A stretch of DNA of 64,000 nucleotides. It comes from Pedobacter glucosidilyticus DSM 23534 (GTDB lineage Bacteria; Bacteroidota; Bacteroidia; Sphingobacteriales; Sphingobacteriaceae). Positions within the stretch are counted from its first letter, which is position 1. Every line of letters starts with the position of its first letter. The translations under genes were made by a program, and so were the position numbers. Of this stretch, positions 47,918 to 56,209 are shown piece after piece. The notes beneath the pieces are model-generated. The model saw nothing but the letters and a program-made list of their open reading frames with translations. It was not told the origin of the DNA and did no database searches. The stretch lies in assembly GCF_000425145.1 (NCBI RefSeq), contig NZ_AULF01000013.1, positions 56,373-120,372 of the forward strand, read 5' to 3'.

Positions 47918-48325
47918 ATGAAAAAGAGTTCAATTATTGGGATGATTATAATTGCAATAGCAATTGGTGTTATCATGAGTACTTATGCTGATAGTAGTAC
48001 CTATGGTTCATTTGGTGATGCGCAAGAAACTCAAAAAGAATTACATGTTGTAGGTACTTTAGTAAAGGAAAAAGAAATGGTTTACAACCCAGAGAAGGAT
48101 GCAAATTATTTCTCTTTTTACATGCTTGATAATAAAGGAAAAGAATGTAAAGTGGTATTTAGTGGTTCTAAACCACAAGACTTTGAGCGTTCTGAACAAA
48201 TTGTTTTAACCGGACAAATGGTTGGCTCTAGTTTCCATGCCAACAAAATTCTTATGAAATGCCCTTCTAAATACACAGAAGATCAGGTAGAGGTTGTAGA
48301 AGTTAGTGCACAAGCTAAAATTTAA
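47918..48325 (+). CDS. ccmE: Cytochrome c maturation heme chaperone CcmE (CxxxY variant)
   Basis: 135 residues from ATG 47918 (a TTG 24 bp upstream is unlikely). An N-terminal membrane anchor (IIGMIIIAIAIGVIMSTYA) and an OB-fold domain end in NKILMKCPSKYTED. The heme-attaching residue is Cys in CPSKY, a CxxxY motif, where enterobacterial CcmE has HxxxY. It should receive heme and pass it to CcmF, encoded 9 bp downstream. Confidence 0.87.
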   Translation: MKKSSIIGMIIIAIAIGVIMSTYADSSTYGSFGDAQETQKELHVVGTLVKEKEMVYNPEKDANYFSFYMLDNKGKECKVVFSGSKPQDFERSEQIVLTGQMVGSSFHANKILMKCPSKYTEDQVEVVEVSAQAKI

Positions 48326-48334
48326 AATTTTTTA

Positions 48335-50779
48335 ATGGATATACAATTTGCAGGTGAACACCTGTTGCCGGGCAAGCTCGGCCAGTTCTTTATTATACTT
48401 TCTTTTGGTACATCTTTATTATCCTTAATTGCTTATTACATGGCAACGGTTAATAAAGATAAAAGCGATTTATCTTGGTCTAAAATTGCCAGATATAGTT
48501 TTTTTATCAATGTTATAGCTATCATAGGTATAGGTTCTTGTTTATTCTATATCATTTATAACCACATGTTTGAGTACCATTACGCATGGGCTCATTCATC
48601 CACCAAACTTCCTGTTTATTATATCATTTCTAGTTTTTGGGAAGGTCAGGAGGGCAGTTTCTGGTTATGGGCTTTTTGGCAAGCTGTTTTAGGCTTAATC
48701 CTAATTAAATATGCCAAAACATGGGAAAACGGTGTCATGACTGTGATGGCGTTGTCTCAGTTATTTTTATGTTCTATGCTGTTGGGTGTAGAAGTTCTAG
48801 GGGTTAAAATAGGTTCTTCTCCTTTTATTCTTTTAAGAGATGCCATGGAAGCACCAATTTTTTCCAGAGCAGATTACCTTTCTCTCATTCCTGATGGAAA
48901 TGGTTTAAACCCTTTACTACAGAATTATTGGATGGTTATACACCCTCCAACCTTATTTTTGGGTTTTGCTTCTATGATTGTGCCTTTTGCTTATGGTATA
49001 GCAGGTATTTGGGAGAAAAGATACCAAGAATGGGTTAAACCTGCATTGCCATGGTCTTTATTTGCCGTGATGATATTAGGTACGGGTATCATTATGGGAT
49101 CTTTCTGGGCTTATGAAGCATTAAACTTTGGTGGTTTTTGGGCTTGGGATCCAGTAGAAAACGCCTCTATCATTCCGTGGTTAACTTTAATTGCTGGTGT
49201 ACACGTATTAATTGCATATAAAAATTCTGGACATAGCTATTTTACAGCCCTTTTCTTAATTTTCATCAGCTTTGTGCTGGTATTATACGCTTCTTTTTTA
49301 ACCAGAAGTGGTATTTTGGGAGATACATCTGTACATGCCTTTACCTCTATGGGTATGGATATTCAGTTATTGATATACCTAGGCGTGTTCTTTATCATTC
49401 CAACTATTCTAATTGTAAAGCATTGGAAAAATTTCCCTATCACCAAAAAAGATGAGGATACTTATTCCAGAGAGTTTTGGTTGTTTATAGGAGCCATTAC
49501 GCTATCCGTATCCTGTATCCAGATTATAGCCACAACTTCAATACCTGTATTTAATGCTATTTTTGGTACAGAGGTAGCACCCCCAACAGATGTTATCCAA
49601 CACTACAATAAATGGCAAATTGCTTTTGCTGTGGCAGTAGCCGTAATTTCTGCTTTTTCACAATTTTTAAAATACAAAAAAACCGATGTACGTAAATTCT
49701 ACATCAGCATAGCCGTTTCTTTTGTAGTTTCCTTATTGCTTACTGCAGTTTTGGTTTACGTAACTCAAGTATATACCAATTTCATGTACATTGTATTAAC
49801 TTGGGCCTCAGTATTTGCAATTTTGTGTAACGCAAAAATTTTAGGCGAAGCCTTTAAGGGTAAATGGAAACTTTCTGGTTCTGCAGTTGCGCATATAGGT
49901 TTTGCTTTGTTATTGATAGGTGCTTTAGTTGCTGCCGCTACCAATAAAGTGATTTCTATCAACAATACCAGCATAGGCTTTGGCGAGGAGTTTGCAAAAA
50001 ACAACAATCCAAGAGAAAACATCATCCTTTATAAAAATGATCCTGTTGTTATGGATAGGTATACAGTTACTTATCTGGGCGATTCAACATCAGGTGTTAA
50101 TACCTATTATAAAGTAAATTATAAAGCTTTTGATGATAAGGGGAAGGTTAAAGAGAATTTTAATCTATATCCTAATGCACAACAAAATGCTAAAATGAGG
50201 CAAATTATTGCTTCGCCAGATACCAAGCATTATTTGTTACATGATGTTTACACTCACGTAAGTAGTGTGCCTCTAAAAGAAGAAGAGCATGTGCATGATG
50301 AACATACAGACCATTCTGAAGATGAGCACTACGAAGAACCTGTACCTCATGAAGTTTCTATTGGAGATACCGTAAGGTTTAGAGAGGGGATGATTATTGT
50401 GCGAGGTGTTAATAAAAATGCCGAAATAGAGAATATTGCTTTAACTAAAAACGATGTTGCTATTGGCTTACAGTTAGATGTTATCACAGAAAGTAGTACC
50501 TACAAATCAGAACCTATATTCTTGATTAAAGGTAATGCTAAAGTAGATTTTGGCAAAAAAGTAGATGAAGCTGGCTTAAAGCTGCGTTTTACCAATATCA
50601 TGCCCGAAAAAGATAAATTGGAGCTTACCGTTTATCAAAAACCAAAACAAGATAAAAAAGATTGGATTGTGATGAAAGCCATCATGTTCCCTTATATCAA
50701 TCTATTCTGGGGTGGTACCATCATCATGGTGATTGGCTTTATCCTTTCTATTTTTAGAAGACAAAAGGAATTAAAATAG
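48335..50779 (+). CDS. ccmF: Cytochrome c heme lyase CcmF
   Basis: An 814-residue polytopic membrane protein. The tryptophan-rich heme-handling WWD motif is FGGFWAWDPVENAS near 268-281. Conserved His-containing helices are seen around it (MVIHPPTLFLGFASM). A large periplasmic domain comes near 540-780, with a His/Glu-rich stretch (EEEHVHDEHTDHSEDEHYEE), and a last helix precedes the C-terminus. It ligates heme from CcmE to apocytochromes c. It overlaps nothing but ends 1 bp before the DUF2520 gene. Confidence 0.93.
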   Translation: MDIQFAGEHLLPGKLGQFFIILSFGTSLLSLIAYYMATVNKDKSDLSWSKIARYSFFINVIAIIGIGSCLFYIIYNHMFEYHYAWAHSSTKLPVYYIISSFWEGQEGSFWLWAFWQAVLGLILIKYAKTWENGVMTVMALSQLFLCSMLLGVEVLGVKIGSSPFILLRDAMEAPIFSRADYLSLIPDGNGLNPLLQNYWMVIHPPTLFLGFASMIVPFAYGIAGIWEKRYQEWVKPALPWSLFAVMILGTGIIMGSFWAYEALNFGGFWAWDPVENASIIPWLTLIAGVHVLIAYKNSGHSYFTALFLIFISFVLVLYASFLTRSGILGDTSVHAFTSMGMDIQLLIYLGVFFIIPTILIVKHWKNFPITKKDEDTYSREFWLFIGAITLSVSCIQIIATTSIPVFNAIFGTEVAPPTDVIQHYNKWQIAFAVAVAVISAFSQFLKYKKTDVRKFYISIAVSFVVSLLLTAVLVYVTQVYTNFMYIVLTWASVFAILCNAKILGEAFKGKWKLSGSAVAHIGFALLLIGALVAAATNKVISINNTSIGFGEEFAKNNNPRENIILYKNDPVVMDRYTVTYLGDSTSGVNTYYKVNYKAFDDKGKVKENFNLYPNAQQNAKMRQIIASPDTKHYLLHDVYTHVSSVPLKEEEHVHDEHTDHSEDEHYEEPVPHEVSIGDTVRFREGMIIVRGVNKNAEIENIALTKNDVAIGLQLDVITESSTYKSEPIFLIKGNAKVDFGKKVDEAGLKLRFTNIMPEKDKLELTVYQKPKQDKKDWIVMKAIMFPYINLFWGGTIIMVIGFILSIFRRQKELK

Positions 50780-50780
50780 G

Positions 50781-51569
50781 ATGAATATTGCTGTTTTAGG
50801 AGCAGGAAATATAGCTTGGCATTTATCAAAAGCTTTGATACATGCCGGGCATCCCGTAAAACAAATCTGGAACAGAACAGCCGAAAAAGCAGTAGCTCTG
50901 GCCCTAGAAATTGGTGCCGATTCTATCACCCATTTAAATCAAATTGATGCCGATATTGATTTAATCATTATTGCGGTAAGCGATGAGGTTATTACCTCTA
51001 TAGCTAAAGAATTACAGCTATTGCCTCAACAATTATTGGTACATACATCCGGCTCAACCGCTTTAGATGTGCTATTGCCTTATACCCAAAAAGTTGGGGT
51101 ACTTTATCCTTTACAAACATTCTCTAAAGCTGTTCAAGTAGATTTCTCTCAAATACCGATAGCAATTGAGGCTTTTGATGAAAGCAGTACACAAGTTTTG
51201 TTTAATTTGGCCAAGGCTTTATCTACTAAAACTTATTACATCAACACTCAACAAAGGTTAATGTTACATACAGCAGCAGTATTTGCCTGTAACTTTACCA
51301 ACCACTTTTATACCATTGCACAAACATTAATGCAGCAATCTGGTCTTGATTTTAATTTGATAAGACCATTAATACAAGAAACGGCAGCCAAGGTGCAGCA
51401 AATATTGCCATCAGAAGCACAAACGGGTCCGGCAAAAAGAAACGACCAGCTTACCATCCAAAAGCATTTGGAATTGTTGCAAACCCATACAGCATGGAAA
51501 TTGCAGTATCAGCAAATAAGTCAAGACATAGTCAAAATGTATGCAAAAGACACGTCTTCGCTTAAATAA
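50781..51569 (+). CDS. Rossmann-fold/DUF2520 oxidoreductase-like protein
   Basis: 262 residues. The N-terminal NAD(P)-binding motif is NIAVLGAGNIAWHLSKAL (GAGNIA). The DUF2520 C-terminal helical domain has AAVFACNFTNHFYTIAQ and LIQETAAKVQQILPSEAQTGPAKRND, the standard family signature. Related to ketopantoate reductase and F420-dependent NADP oxidoreductases; substrate unknown. It is between ccmF and the ferredoxin gene. Confidence 0.88.
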   Translation: MNIAVLGAGNIAWHLSKALIHAGHPVKQIWNRTAEKAVALALEIGADSITHLNQIDADIDLIIIAVSDEVITSIAKELQLLPQQLLVHTSGSTALDVLLPYTQKVGVLYPLQTFSKAVQVDFSQIPIAIEAFDESSTQVLFNLAKALSTKTYYINTQQRLMLHTAAVFACNFTNHFYTIAQTLMQQSGLDFNLIRPLIQETAAKVQQILPSEAQTGPAKRNDQLTIQKHLELLQTHTAWKLQYQQISQDIVKMYAKDTSSLK

Positions 51570-51589
51570 ATTATTACTTTTGCCAAGGC

Positions 51590-51922
51590 ATGAATATTTA
51601 CAAGATTAAAATAAATTTCGAGGAAAAAGGTTTAGAGCCAAAAGAGCTGGCCATTGCAGAAGGAGAATCAGTCTTAGACGTTTGTCTGGATAATGGGATA
51701 GAGCTACAACACAATTGTGGTGGTGTTTGCGGTTGCAGTACCTGCCATGTGTATGTAAACAAAGGCGAAGACCATATTCAGGAAATATCAGATAAAGAAG
51801 AAGACTTTATTGATAGGGCTGTAAATCCCAGGATAAACTCCAGACTAGGTTGCCAGTGTGTGATGATAGACGGAGACATAGAAATTACAATTCCAGACCA
51901 ATCTCAATTCTTAGGTCATTAA
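51590..51922 (+). CDS. fdx: ISC-type [2Fe-2S] ferredoxin
   Basis: 110 residues of the adrenodoxin type. Cluster ligands are in HNCGGVCGCSTCHVYV (Cys-x5-Cys-x2-Cys) and LGCQCVM near 87-93. The SRLGCQ and DIEITIPDQ tail match ferredoxins that supply electrons in iron-sulfur cluster assembly. The iscX gene follows after 12 bp, supporting this. Confidence 0.9.
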   Translation: MNIYKIKINFEEKGLEPKELAIAEGESVLDVCLDNGIELQHNCGGVCGCSTCHVYVNKGEDHIQEISDKEEDFIDRAVNPRINSRLGCQCVMIDGDIEITIPDQSQFLGH

Positions 51923-51934
51923 ATATAATTATAC

Positions 51935-52177
51935 ATGAATAACGATAAATACGCTTTACCCATTCATTGGAATGACTATGAAGATATTGCCATGGGACTT
52001 TACGAAAAGTTTGGCGATGAATTTGGCGAATCTAAAATATACCGTATACGCTTTACAGACTTAATGAATTGGGTATTAGAACTACCTAGTTTTGCAGGCA
52101 CTAAAGAAGAGTGTAATGAAGGGCATTTAGAGCAAATCCAATCTGCCTGGGTATACGAGTGGAGAGACAACCAATAA
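51935..52177 (+). CDS. iscX: IscX-like iron-sulfur cluster assembly protein
   Basis: 80 acidic residues with the full IscX pattern: IHWNDYEDIAMGLYEKFGDE, RFTDLMNWVLELPSFAG and HLEQIQSAWVYEW. IscX binds iron and IscS and modulates cluster assembly. Position directly after the ferredoxin is the order known from isc operons; other isc genes are not in the window. Confidence 0.92.
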   Translation: MNNDKYALPIHWNDYEDIAMGLYEKFGDEFGESKIYRIRFTDLMNWVLELPSFAGTKEECNEGHLEQIQSAWVYEWRDNQ

Positions 52178-52192
52178 GTCTTCTAAATACCC

Positions 52193-52723
52193 ATGCTAGA
52201 TAAACTTAAAAACATAAACACATTCATTTTTGATGTCGATGGTGTTTTAACCAATGGTCATGTTTTGGTAACAGAAACCGGCGAACAGTTAAGGCAATTT
52301 AATATCAAAGATGGTTATGCTCTACAATTGGCCGTAAAGAAAGGGTATAACATTATTGTTATTTCTGGTGCTAAATCTAGCGGGGTAGAGAAAAGATTAT
52401 TAGGTTTAGGTATTAAGCATATATTTTTAGGTGTTTCGGATAAAATGGCTGTATACCATCAACTTATCAAAGAAGCAAGGCTTAAAGCTGATGATTTTCT
52501 TTATGTAGGTGATGATATTCCTGATTTAGCGATTATGAAATTGGCACCTCTGGCCGTTTGCCCTTCTGATGCTGTAGAAGAAATAAAAGAAGCAGCACAT
52601 TATATATCTCCAAAAGCTGGTGGTGCTGGTGTTGCCAGAGATATCATAGAAAAGGTTTTAAAAATTCAGCAAAACTGGTTTGATGCTCAGCCTAGTGCAC
52701 ATGATGGTGCCATCAGCAGGTAA
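52193..52723 (+). CDS. kdsC: KDO-8-phosphate phosphatase (HAD, KdsC-like)
   Basis: 176 residues of HAD subfamily IIIA. Motif I is FIFDVDGVLTNG (nucleophile Asp near 14), motif II VISGAKS, motif III Lys in the DKMAVY segment, motif IV YVGDDIPDLAIM. It releases KDO from KDO-8-P for lipopolysaccharide core. Its 3' end overlaps the convergent hypothetical gene by 11 bp. Confidence 0.9.
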   Translation: MLDKLKNINTFIFDVDGVLTNGHVLVTETGEQLRQFNIKDGYALQLAVKKGYNIIVISGAKSSGVEKRLLGLGIKHIFLGVSDKMAVYHQLIKEARLKADDFLYVGDDIPDLAIMKLAPLAVCPSDAVEEIKEAAHYISPKAGGAGVARDIIEKVLKIQQNWFDAQPSAHDGAISR

Positions 52724-53276
52724 TATCTTTTAGTACATCATTCCATCTAAAATTACAAAGCCATTTTATATCCTTGCTAGAGGCATAAAAATTGGTTGTT
52801 GCTACAGGTTCAATCACTTTTATATGAGCCAAAATGGTATTTAATACTCTTTTAATACTAATCATACAATTTTCTACATCCGGTTTAAAATACCGGTCTG
52901 TTTGATATTTAGGGTCATCAGTAGTTTTTAAACTCATGATAACACTTTCTTCGCTGCTATCAAACTCATGGTTAAAAGCTATACTTTCTATCTCTAGCCA
53001 AAAGATGTTTTTTTGAGAGAAGCAGTTATTCAAAATCTTAATATAATCGCCAACCTGGGCAGTTCTTTGTACTTCATAACCAAAACGATCATGCAAAATA
53101 AACTGCGAATTTAAATTTTGTAAATGATGTTTACCCCAATGGTTAACATTTAATAAACGTTGTCTGCAATCTCTATAAAATTGCCAAATTTGCGAGGCAT
53201 TATCCATCCGTATAAATGCTCTAAACTCTTTTTCATGATGCTTAGCATGCTGCAAAGGTTGAAATTGGTTTTTCAT
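52713..53276 (-). CDS. Hypothetical protein
   Basis: 187 residues, rich in His, Asn and aromatic residues, without signal peptide or membrane helix. Features include QIWQFYRDCRQRLLNVNHWGKHHLQNL and DVENCMISIKRVLNTILAHI. No family recognised. It has its own promoter region (125 bp before the divergent maf gene). Confidence 0.6.
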   Translation of the reverse strand: MKNQFQPLQHAKHHEKEFRAFIRMDNASQIWQFYRDCRQRLLNVNHWGKHHLQNLNSQFILHDRFGYEVQRTAQVGDYIKILNNCFSQKNIFWLEIESIAFNHEFDSSEESVIMSLKTTDDPKYQTDRYFKPDVENCMISIKRVLNTILAHIKVIEPVATTNFYASSKDIKWLCNFRWNDVLKDITC

Positions 53277-53400
53277 GTCTTAAACAATGATAGGTAAACT
53301 AGCAAAGCATCAACATAATTGATACCAAAAAATTAAATTTAAATTAGCGCTTTATTTAGGATATTTTTATCCGCATAAGGACTCAAAATTTATTAAAACC

Positions 53401-53961
53401 ATGAATAACAAACTCTATTTAGCATCAAAATCACCAAGAAGACAAGAATTGTTAAACCTTATGGGATATAGTTTTGAGCTGCTTTTAAAAGATGTAGATG
53501 AAAGTTATCCCGCTGATTTAGCCCCTACAGAGGTAGCTGCTTTTATTGCCGATAAAAAAGCCGCTGCTTTTGACATCCCAGAAAATGGGTTATTAATTAC
53601 TGCCGATACCATTGTTTTAATAGATGATGAGATTTTAGGAAAACCTACCAACGAAGCTGATGCTATAGCGATGATTGGCAAATTGGCCGGAAGAAAACAT
53701 CAGGTGATTACGGGGGTAAGTATAAGATCAGCCACGAAGCAAATTACTTTTAGTGAAGAAACTTTGGTTTATTTTAATCCTTTAAGCCTTGATGAAATTA
53801 GCTATTATGTAAAACACCACAAACCTTTTGATAAAGCAGGTGCTTATGGCATACAAGATTGGATAGGTTTAATAGCTGTAAATAGGATAGAGGGTTCTTA
53901 TACCAATGTGATGGGTTTACCTACCGATAAATTAAGAAAAGTTTTACTGGCAGAGTTTTAA
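53401..53961 (+). CDS. maf: Maf-family nucleotide pyrophosphatase
   Basis: 186 residues. The N-terminal LASKSPRRQELLNLMGYSFE phosphate-binding motif, LLITADTIVLIDDEILGKPTNEADA (catalytic Asp) and FDKAGAYGIQDW are standard Maf. It hydrolyses dTTP/UTP or modified NTPs to the monophosphate, a house-cleaning role. It is the last chromosomal gene before the integron-like region. Confidence 0.93.
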   Translation: MNNKLYLASKSPRRQELLNLMGYSFELLLKDVDESYPADLAPTEVAAFIADKKAAAFDIPENGLLITADTIVLIDDEILGKPTNEADAIAMIGKLAGRKHQVITGVSIRSATKQITFSEETLVYFNPLSLDEISYYVKHHKPFDKAGAYGIQDWIGLIAVNRIEGSYTNVMGLPTDKLRKVLLAEF

Positions 53962-54294
53962 ATACCTTATGGTATAGCATCTAAACGGGGTTAAATCCAT
54001 CAATTTCCATTATTTCTTTTTTTTAGAAGGATTAATTTTTCACATCTTATTCGCCACTGGTTGGGTGCTTGGCTTATTATAGTTATCATAAGCAGAATGA
54101 AAATTTAAAAGGTTTATCGTAAGAAATATCCATCAGGGGTATGTTTTTACAAGTATAGTCTTCTCAAACATCACAGCAATATTGCTGCTGGATATATCCT
54201 TTTAAATTTCGTTAATCTCATTTTTTTTCATTTTAAATTCAGCATAAACTGCATCAGAATTTTGGCTTTACCATTATAAAACTTAAACCATAGC

Positions 54295-54325
54295 TAACAG
54301 GGTACTAACAGGGTCATAACAGGGT
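54295..54325 (+). repeat. Three TAACAGGGT direct repeats, 11-bp period
   Basis: TAACAGGGT occurs at 54295-54303, 54306-54314 and 54317-54325, i.e. once per DNA turn on one face of the helix. This spacing is typical of cooperative protein-binding sites. They lie about 370 bp upstream of the recombinase start. Confidence 0.75.
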
Positions 54326-54600
54326 ACAAACTATATTTAATACCCTATAAATAACCTGTGATTTACAAGTTAGTATAGAGTAAGTTAAGAAGAAGCTAAA
54401 GTGTAGGGATGAAGTGTTGAATACATGAGTTTATAAAAAATATTTTTAAGCTATACTGATGATGAGTAATGCCTCAAATATTTTATAAAATCACTTTAAC
54501 CAAAAAATAGAGTATTTACGAGCTTAACCTATAGTTTAATGAAGGAGTTTGTTTAGGTGTTACCGATGTAGATATGTTACTTACAAGTATATCATAAAAT

Positions 54601-54650
54601 TATCCGTGTATATCCGTGTATATCCGTGTATATCCGGATATACACGGATA
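54601..54650 (+). repeat. Five 10-bp units forming direct repeats and a perfect 30-bp palindrome
   Basis: TATCCGTGTA is repeated three times (54601-54630), followed by the self-complementary TATCCGGATA (54631-54640) and TACACGGATA (54641-54650), the reverse complement of the first unit. Bases 54621-54650 are therefore a perfect palindrome. It ends 46 bp before the recombinase ATG, a position suited to an operator or a recombinase-binding site. Confidence 0.85.
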
Positions 54651-54696
54651 ATAGTTTTCTTAATCCTTATTATTGTTGGAATTTTTAGATAAAGTA

Positions 54697-56118
54697 ATGA
54701 AAATCGTTTTATATGTAAGGCTATCTAAACATCATGAAAAACAGGTTTATACGTATTTCTTTCAGAAAAATTTAGCCTTATTTAAATGGTTATTGAATTT
54801 AGATTTCTTTAATTATGATGCAAAGCTAAAACTTCTCTATACACTAGCAGATGATGATATTCTGGAAAAACTGGTGAGCTTATCAAATAATAAATTGGTT
54901 ATAAATAAAAGTTACATACAGGCCGATGCGATTAAGCAAGCACAAAGAGTTAATAAGAAGGTTCAAAATCGTTTTGAAATACCCAAACATGATTATAAAC
55001 AGTTACGCTTATTTGTTAAAACTGCTATTATACAGGATAAAAAGTTTTATTTGTTAACAACAGAGCATGTAAATAGATGTAAAGAAGTTATTAAAGGACA
55101 TGATTTTATCCAGTATAATAGGAAGTTAGACGCTTTTTTGATTCCGCATCAAGAAAAAGACTTATTAAGTTTACTTAAGATTGTAAAGGGTAAGCTATTT
55201 ATAGCTATTCATCAACACGTTAATATTCAAAGTTTGTATTTAAATTCTCTTATTTGGAGTCAATCTTATAACGTTGATATAGAAGTTCCAAATTCATATT
55301 TATTGCATCTGAAAGCTAATAATTATAGTTTAAACACCATACAAAATTACTATACATCTTTCTTTCAATTTTTATGTTACTGCCGTTATTTAAATCTTGA
55401 TTATCAGAAACTTACTCCAGAAGAGATAAATAATTTGGTTGTTAAATTAAGCTTAAAAAACGCTCTAAGCACTAGTAGTTCTCATTCGATCATCAATGCC
55501 ATTATGTACTATTATAGAAGTTTATTAGGTTTAAAGGCTTATCAAAATCAAATTATCAGACCTAAGAAAGAGAAAGTATTACCTAAGGTAGTGGATTCAA
55601 ACACTATAGCCACTATCATTAAGAGTTGTGAGAACATAAAGCATAAAGCTATGTTATCGCTCATTTATGCTTGTGGGCTTAGGGCTAGCGAGTTAATTAA
55701 TCTAAAAGTAGAAGATATTGATAGTAAAAGAATGTTGATACATATACACTATGCAAAAGGGAAGAAAGATCGTCAGGTTATGTTATCAGAAAAGCTATTA
55801 ACAATATTGAAATTATACTATAAGGAACATAAGCCCAAATATTATCTATTTCAAGGGCAATACGAAGATCAGTATGCTGTAAGCTCTTTAAGACAAGTCT
55901 TGAAAAAAGCCTGTTTAAAAGCTGGAATTAAGCAACCCATAACATTACATTGGTTAAGGCACTCTTTTGCAACACATCTTTTAGAAGCCGGTACAGATAT
56001 ACGCTATATACAACAGCTTTTGGGGCATAGCAGCACCAAAACCACCGAAATTTATACTCATGTAAGTACAAAGCATATTAGCCAAATAAAAAGTCCTTTA
56101 GATAATTTGAATATTTAA
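54697..56118 (+). CDS. Integron-integrase-like tyrosine recombinase lacking the IntI-specific domain
   Basis: 473 residues from ATG 54697 (an in-frame TTG at 54673 is less likely). The catalytic set is complete: R329 (YACGLRASEL), Lys in AKGKKDRQV near 356, H418-x2-R421 (HWLRHSFATHLLEAG), H444 (LLGHSS) and Y453 (TEIYTH). A SAM-like core-binding domain comes near 194-285 (LLHLKANNYSLNTIQNYY). The Lys-to-HxxR gap is about 40 residues shorter than in IntI1, so the added IntI domain is missing. About 195 extra N-terminal residues contain a YNRKLDAFLIPHQEKDLLSLL segment. The tail IKSPLDNL recalls the SPLD tail of IntI1. It presumably recombines the attC-like sites downstream. Confidence 0.9.
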   Translation: MKIVLYVRLSKHHEKQVYTYFFQKNLALFKWLLNLDFFNYDAKLKLLYTLADDDILEKLVSLSNNKLVINKSYIQADAIKQAQRVNKKVQNRFEIPKHDYKQLRLFVKTAIIQDKKFYLLTTEHVNRCKEVIKGHDFIQYNRKLDAFLIPHQEKDLLSLLKIVKGKLFIAIHQHVNIQSLYLNSLIWSQSYNVDIEVPNSYLLHLKANNYSLNTIQNYYTSFFQFLCYCRYLNLDYQKLTPEEINNLVVKLSLKNALSTSSSHSIINAIMYYYRSLLGLKAYQNQIIRPKKEKVLPKVVDSNTIATIIKSCENIKHKAMLSLIYACGLRASELINLKVEDIDSKRMLIHIHYAKGKKDRQVMLSEKLLTILKLYYKEHKPKYYLFQGQYEDQYAVSSLRQVLKKACLKAGIKQPITLHWLRHSFATHLLEAGTDIRYIQQLLGHSSTKTTEIYTHVSTKHISQIKSPLDNLNI

Positions 56119-56148
56119 AATCTAATACTAAATTGTAACTTAATCGAA

Positions 56149-56190
56149 AAATATGCGCTATAGTATAGCGGATATTTACTAGTTATAGCC
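56149..56190 (+). other. Candidate attI (primary recombination site)
   Basis: Arms AAATAT-G-CGCTATA and TATAGCG-G-ATATTT (56149-56177) form a 29-bp inverted repeat with one base mismatch pair and a single central G. Five bases later is GTTATAGCC (56182-56190), the first base set of cassette 1, identical to the core site of cassette 2. It starts 30 bp after the recombinase stop. No T run follows the stem, so a terminator is less likely. Confidence 0.65.
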
Positions 56191-56209
56191 AATTTTAAAA
56201 TCGATAACA

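Larger units (their letters stand above)
53962..54696. other. Long non-coding leader of the integron-like region, with repeats
   Basis: 735 AT-rich bases between maf and the recombinase with no credible gene. It contains a triple TAACAGGGT repeat (54295-54325) and a 50-bp set of 10-bp repeats ending in a perfect palindrome (54601-54650). Its length and repeat content suggest a control region or a recombination scar. Confidence 0.6.

Noticed and set aside
54601..54650. CRISPR-like repeat array
   Set aside because: Units are 10 bp and contiguous without spacers.
56149..56177. Inverted repeat after the recombinase as a transcription terminator
   Set aside because: The stem is AT-rich with no T run behind it, and it sits directly at the first cassette boundary; attI fits better, though termination is not excluded.
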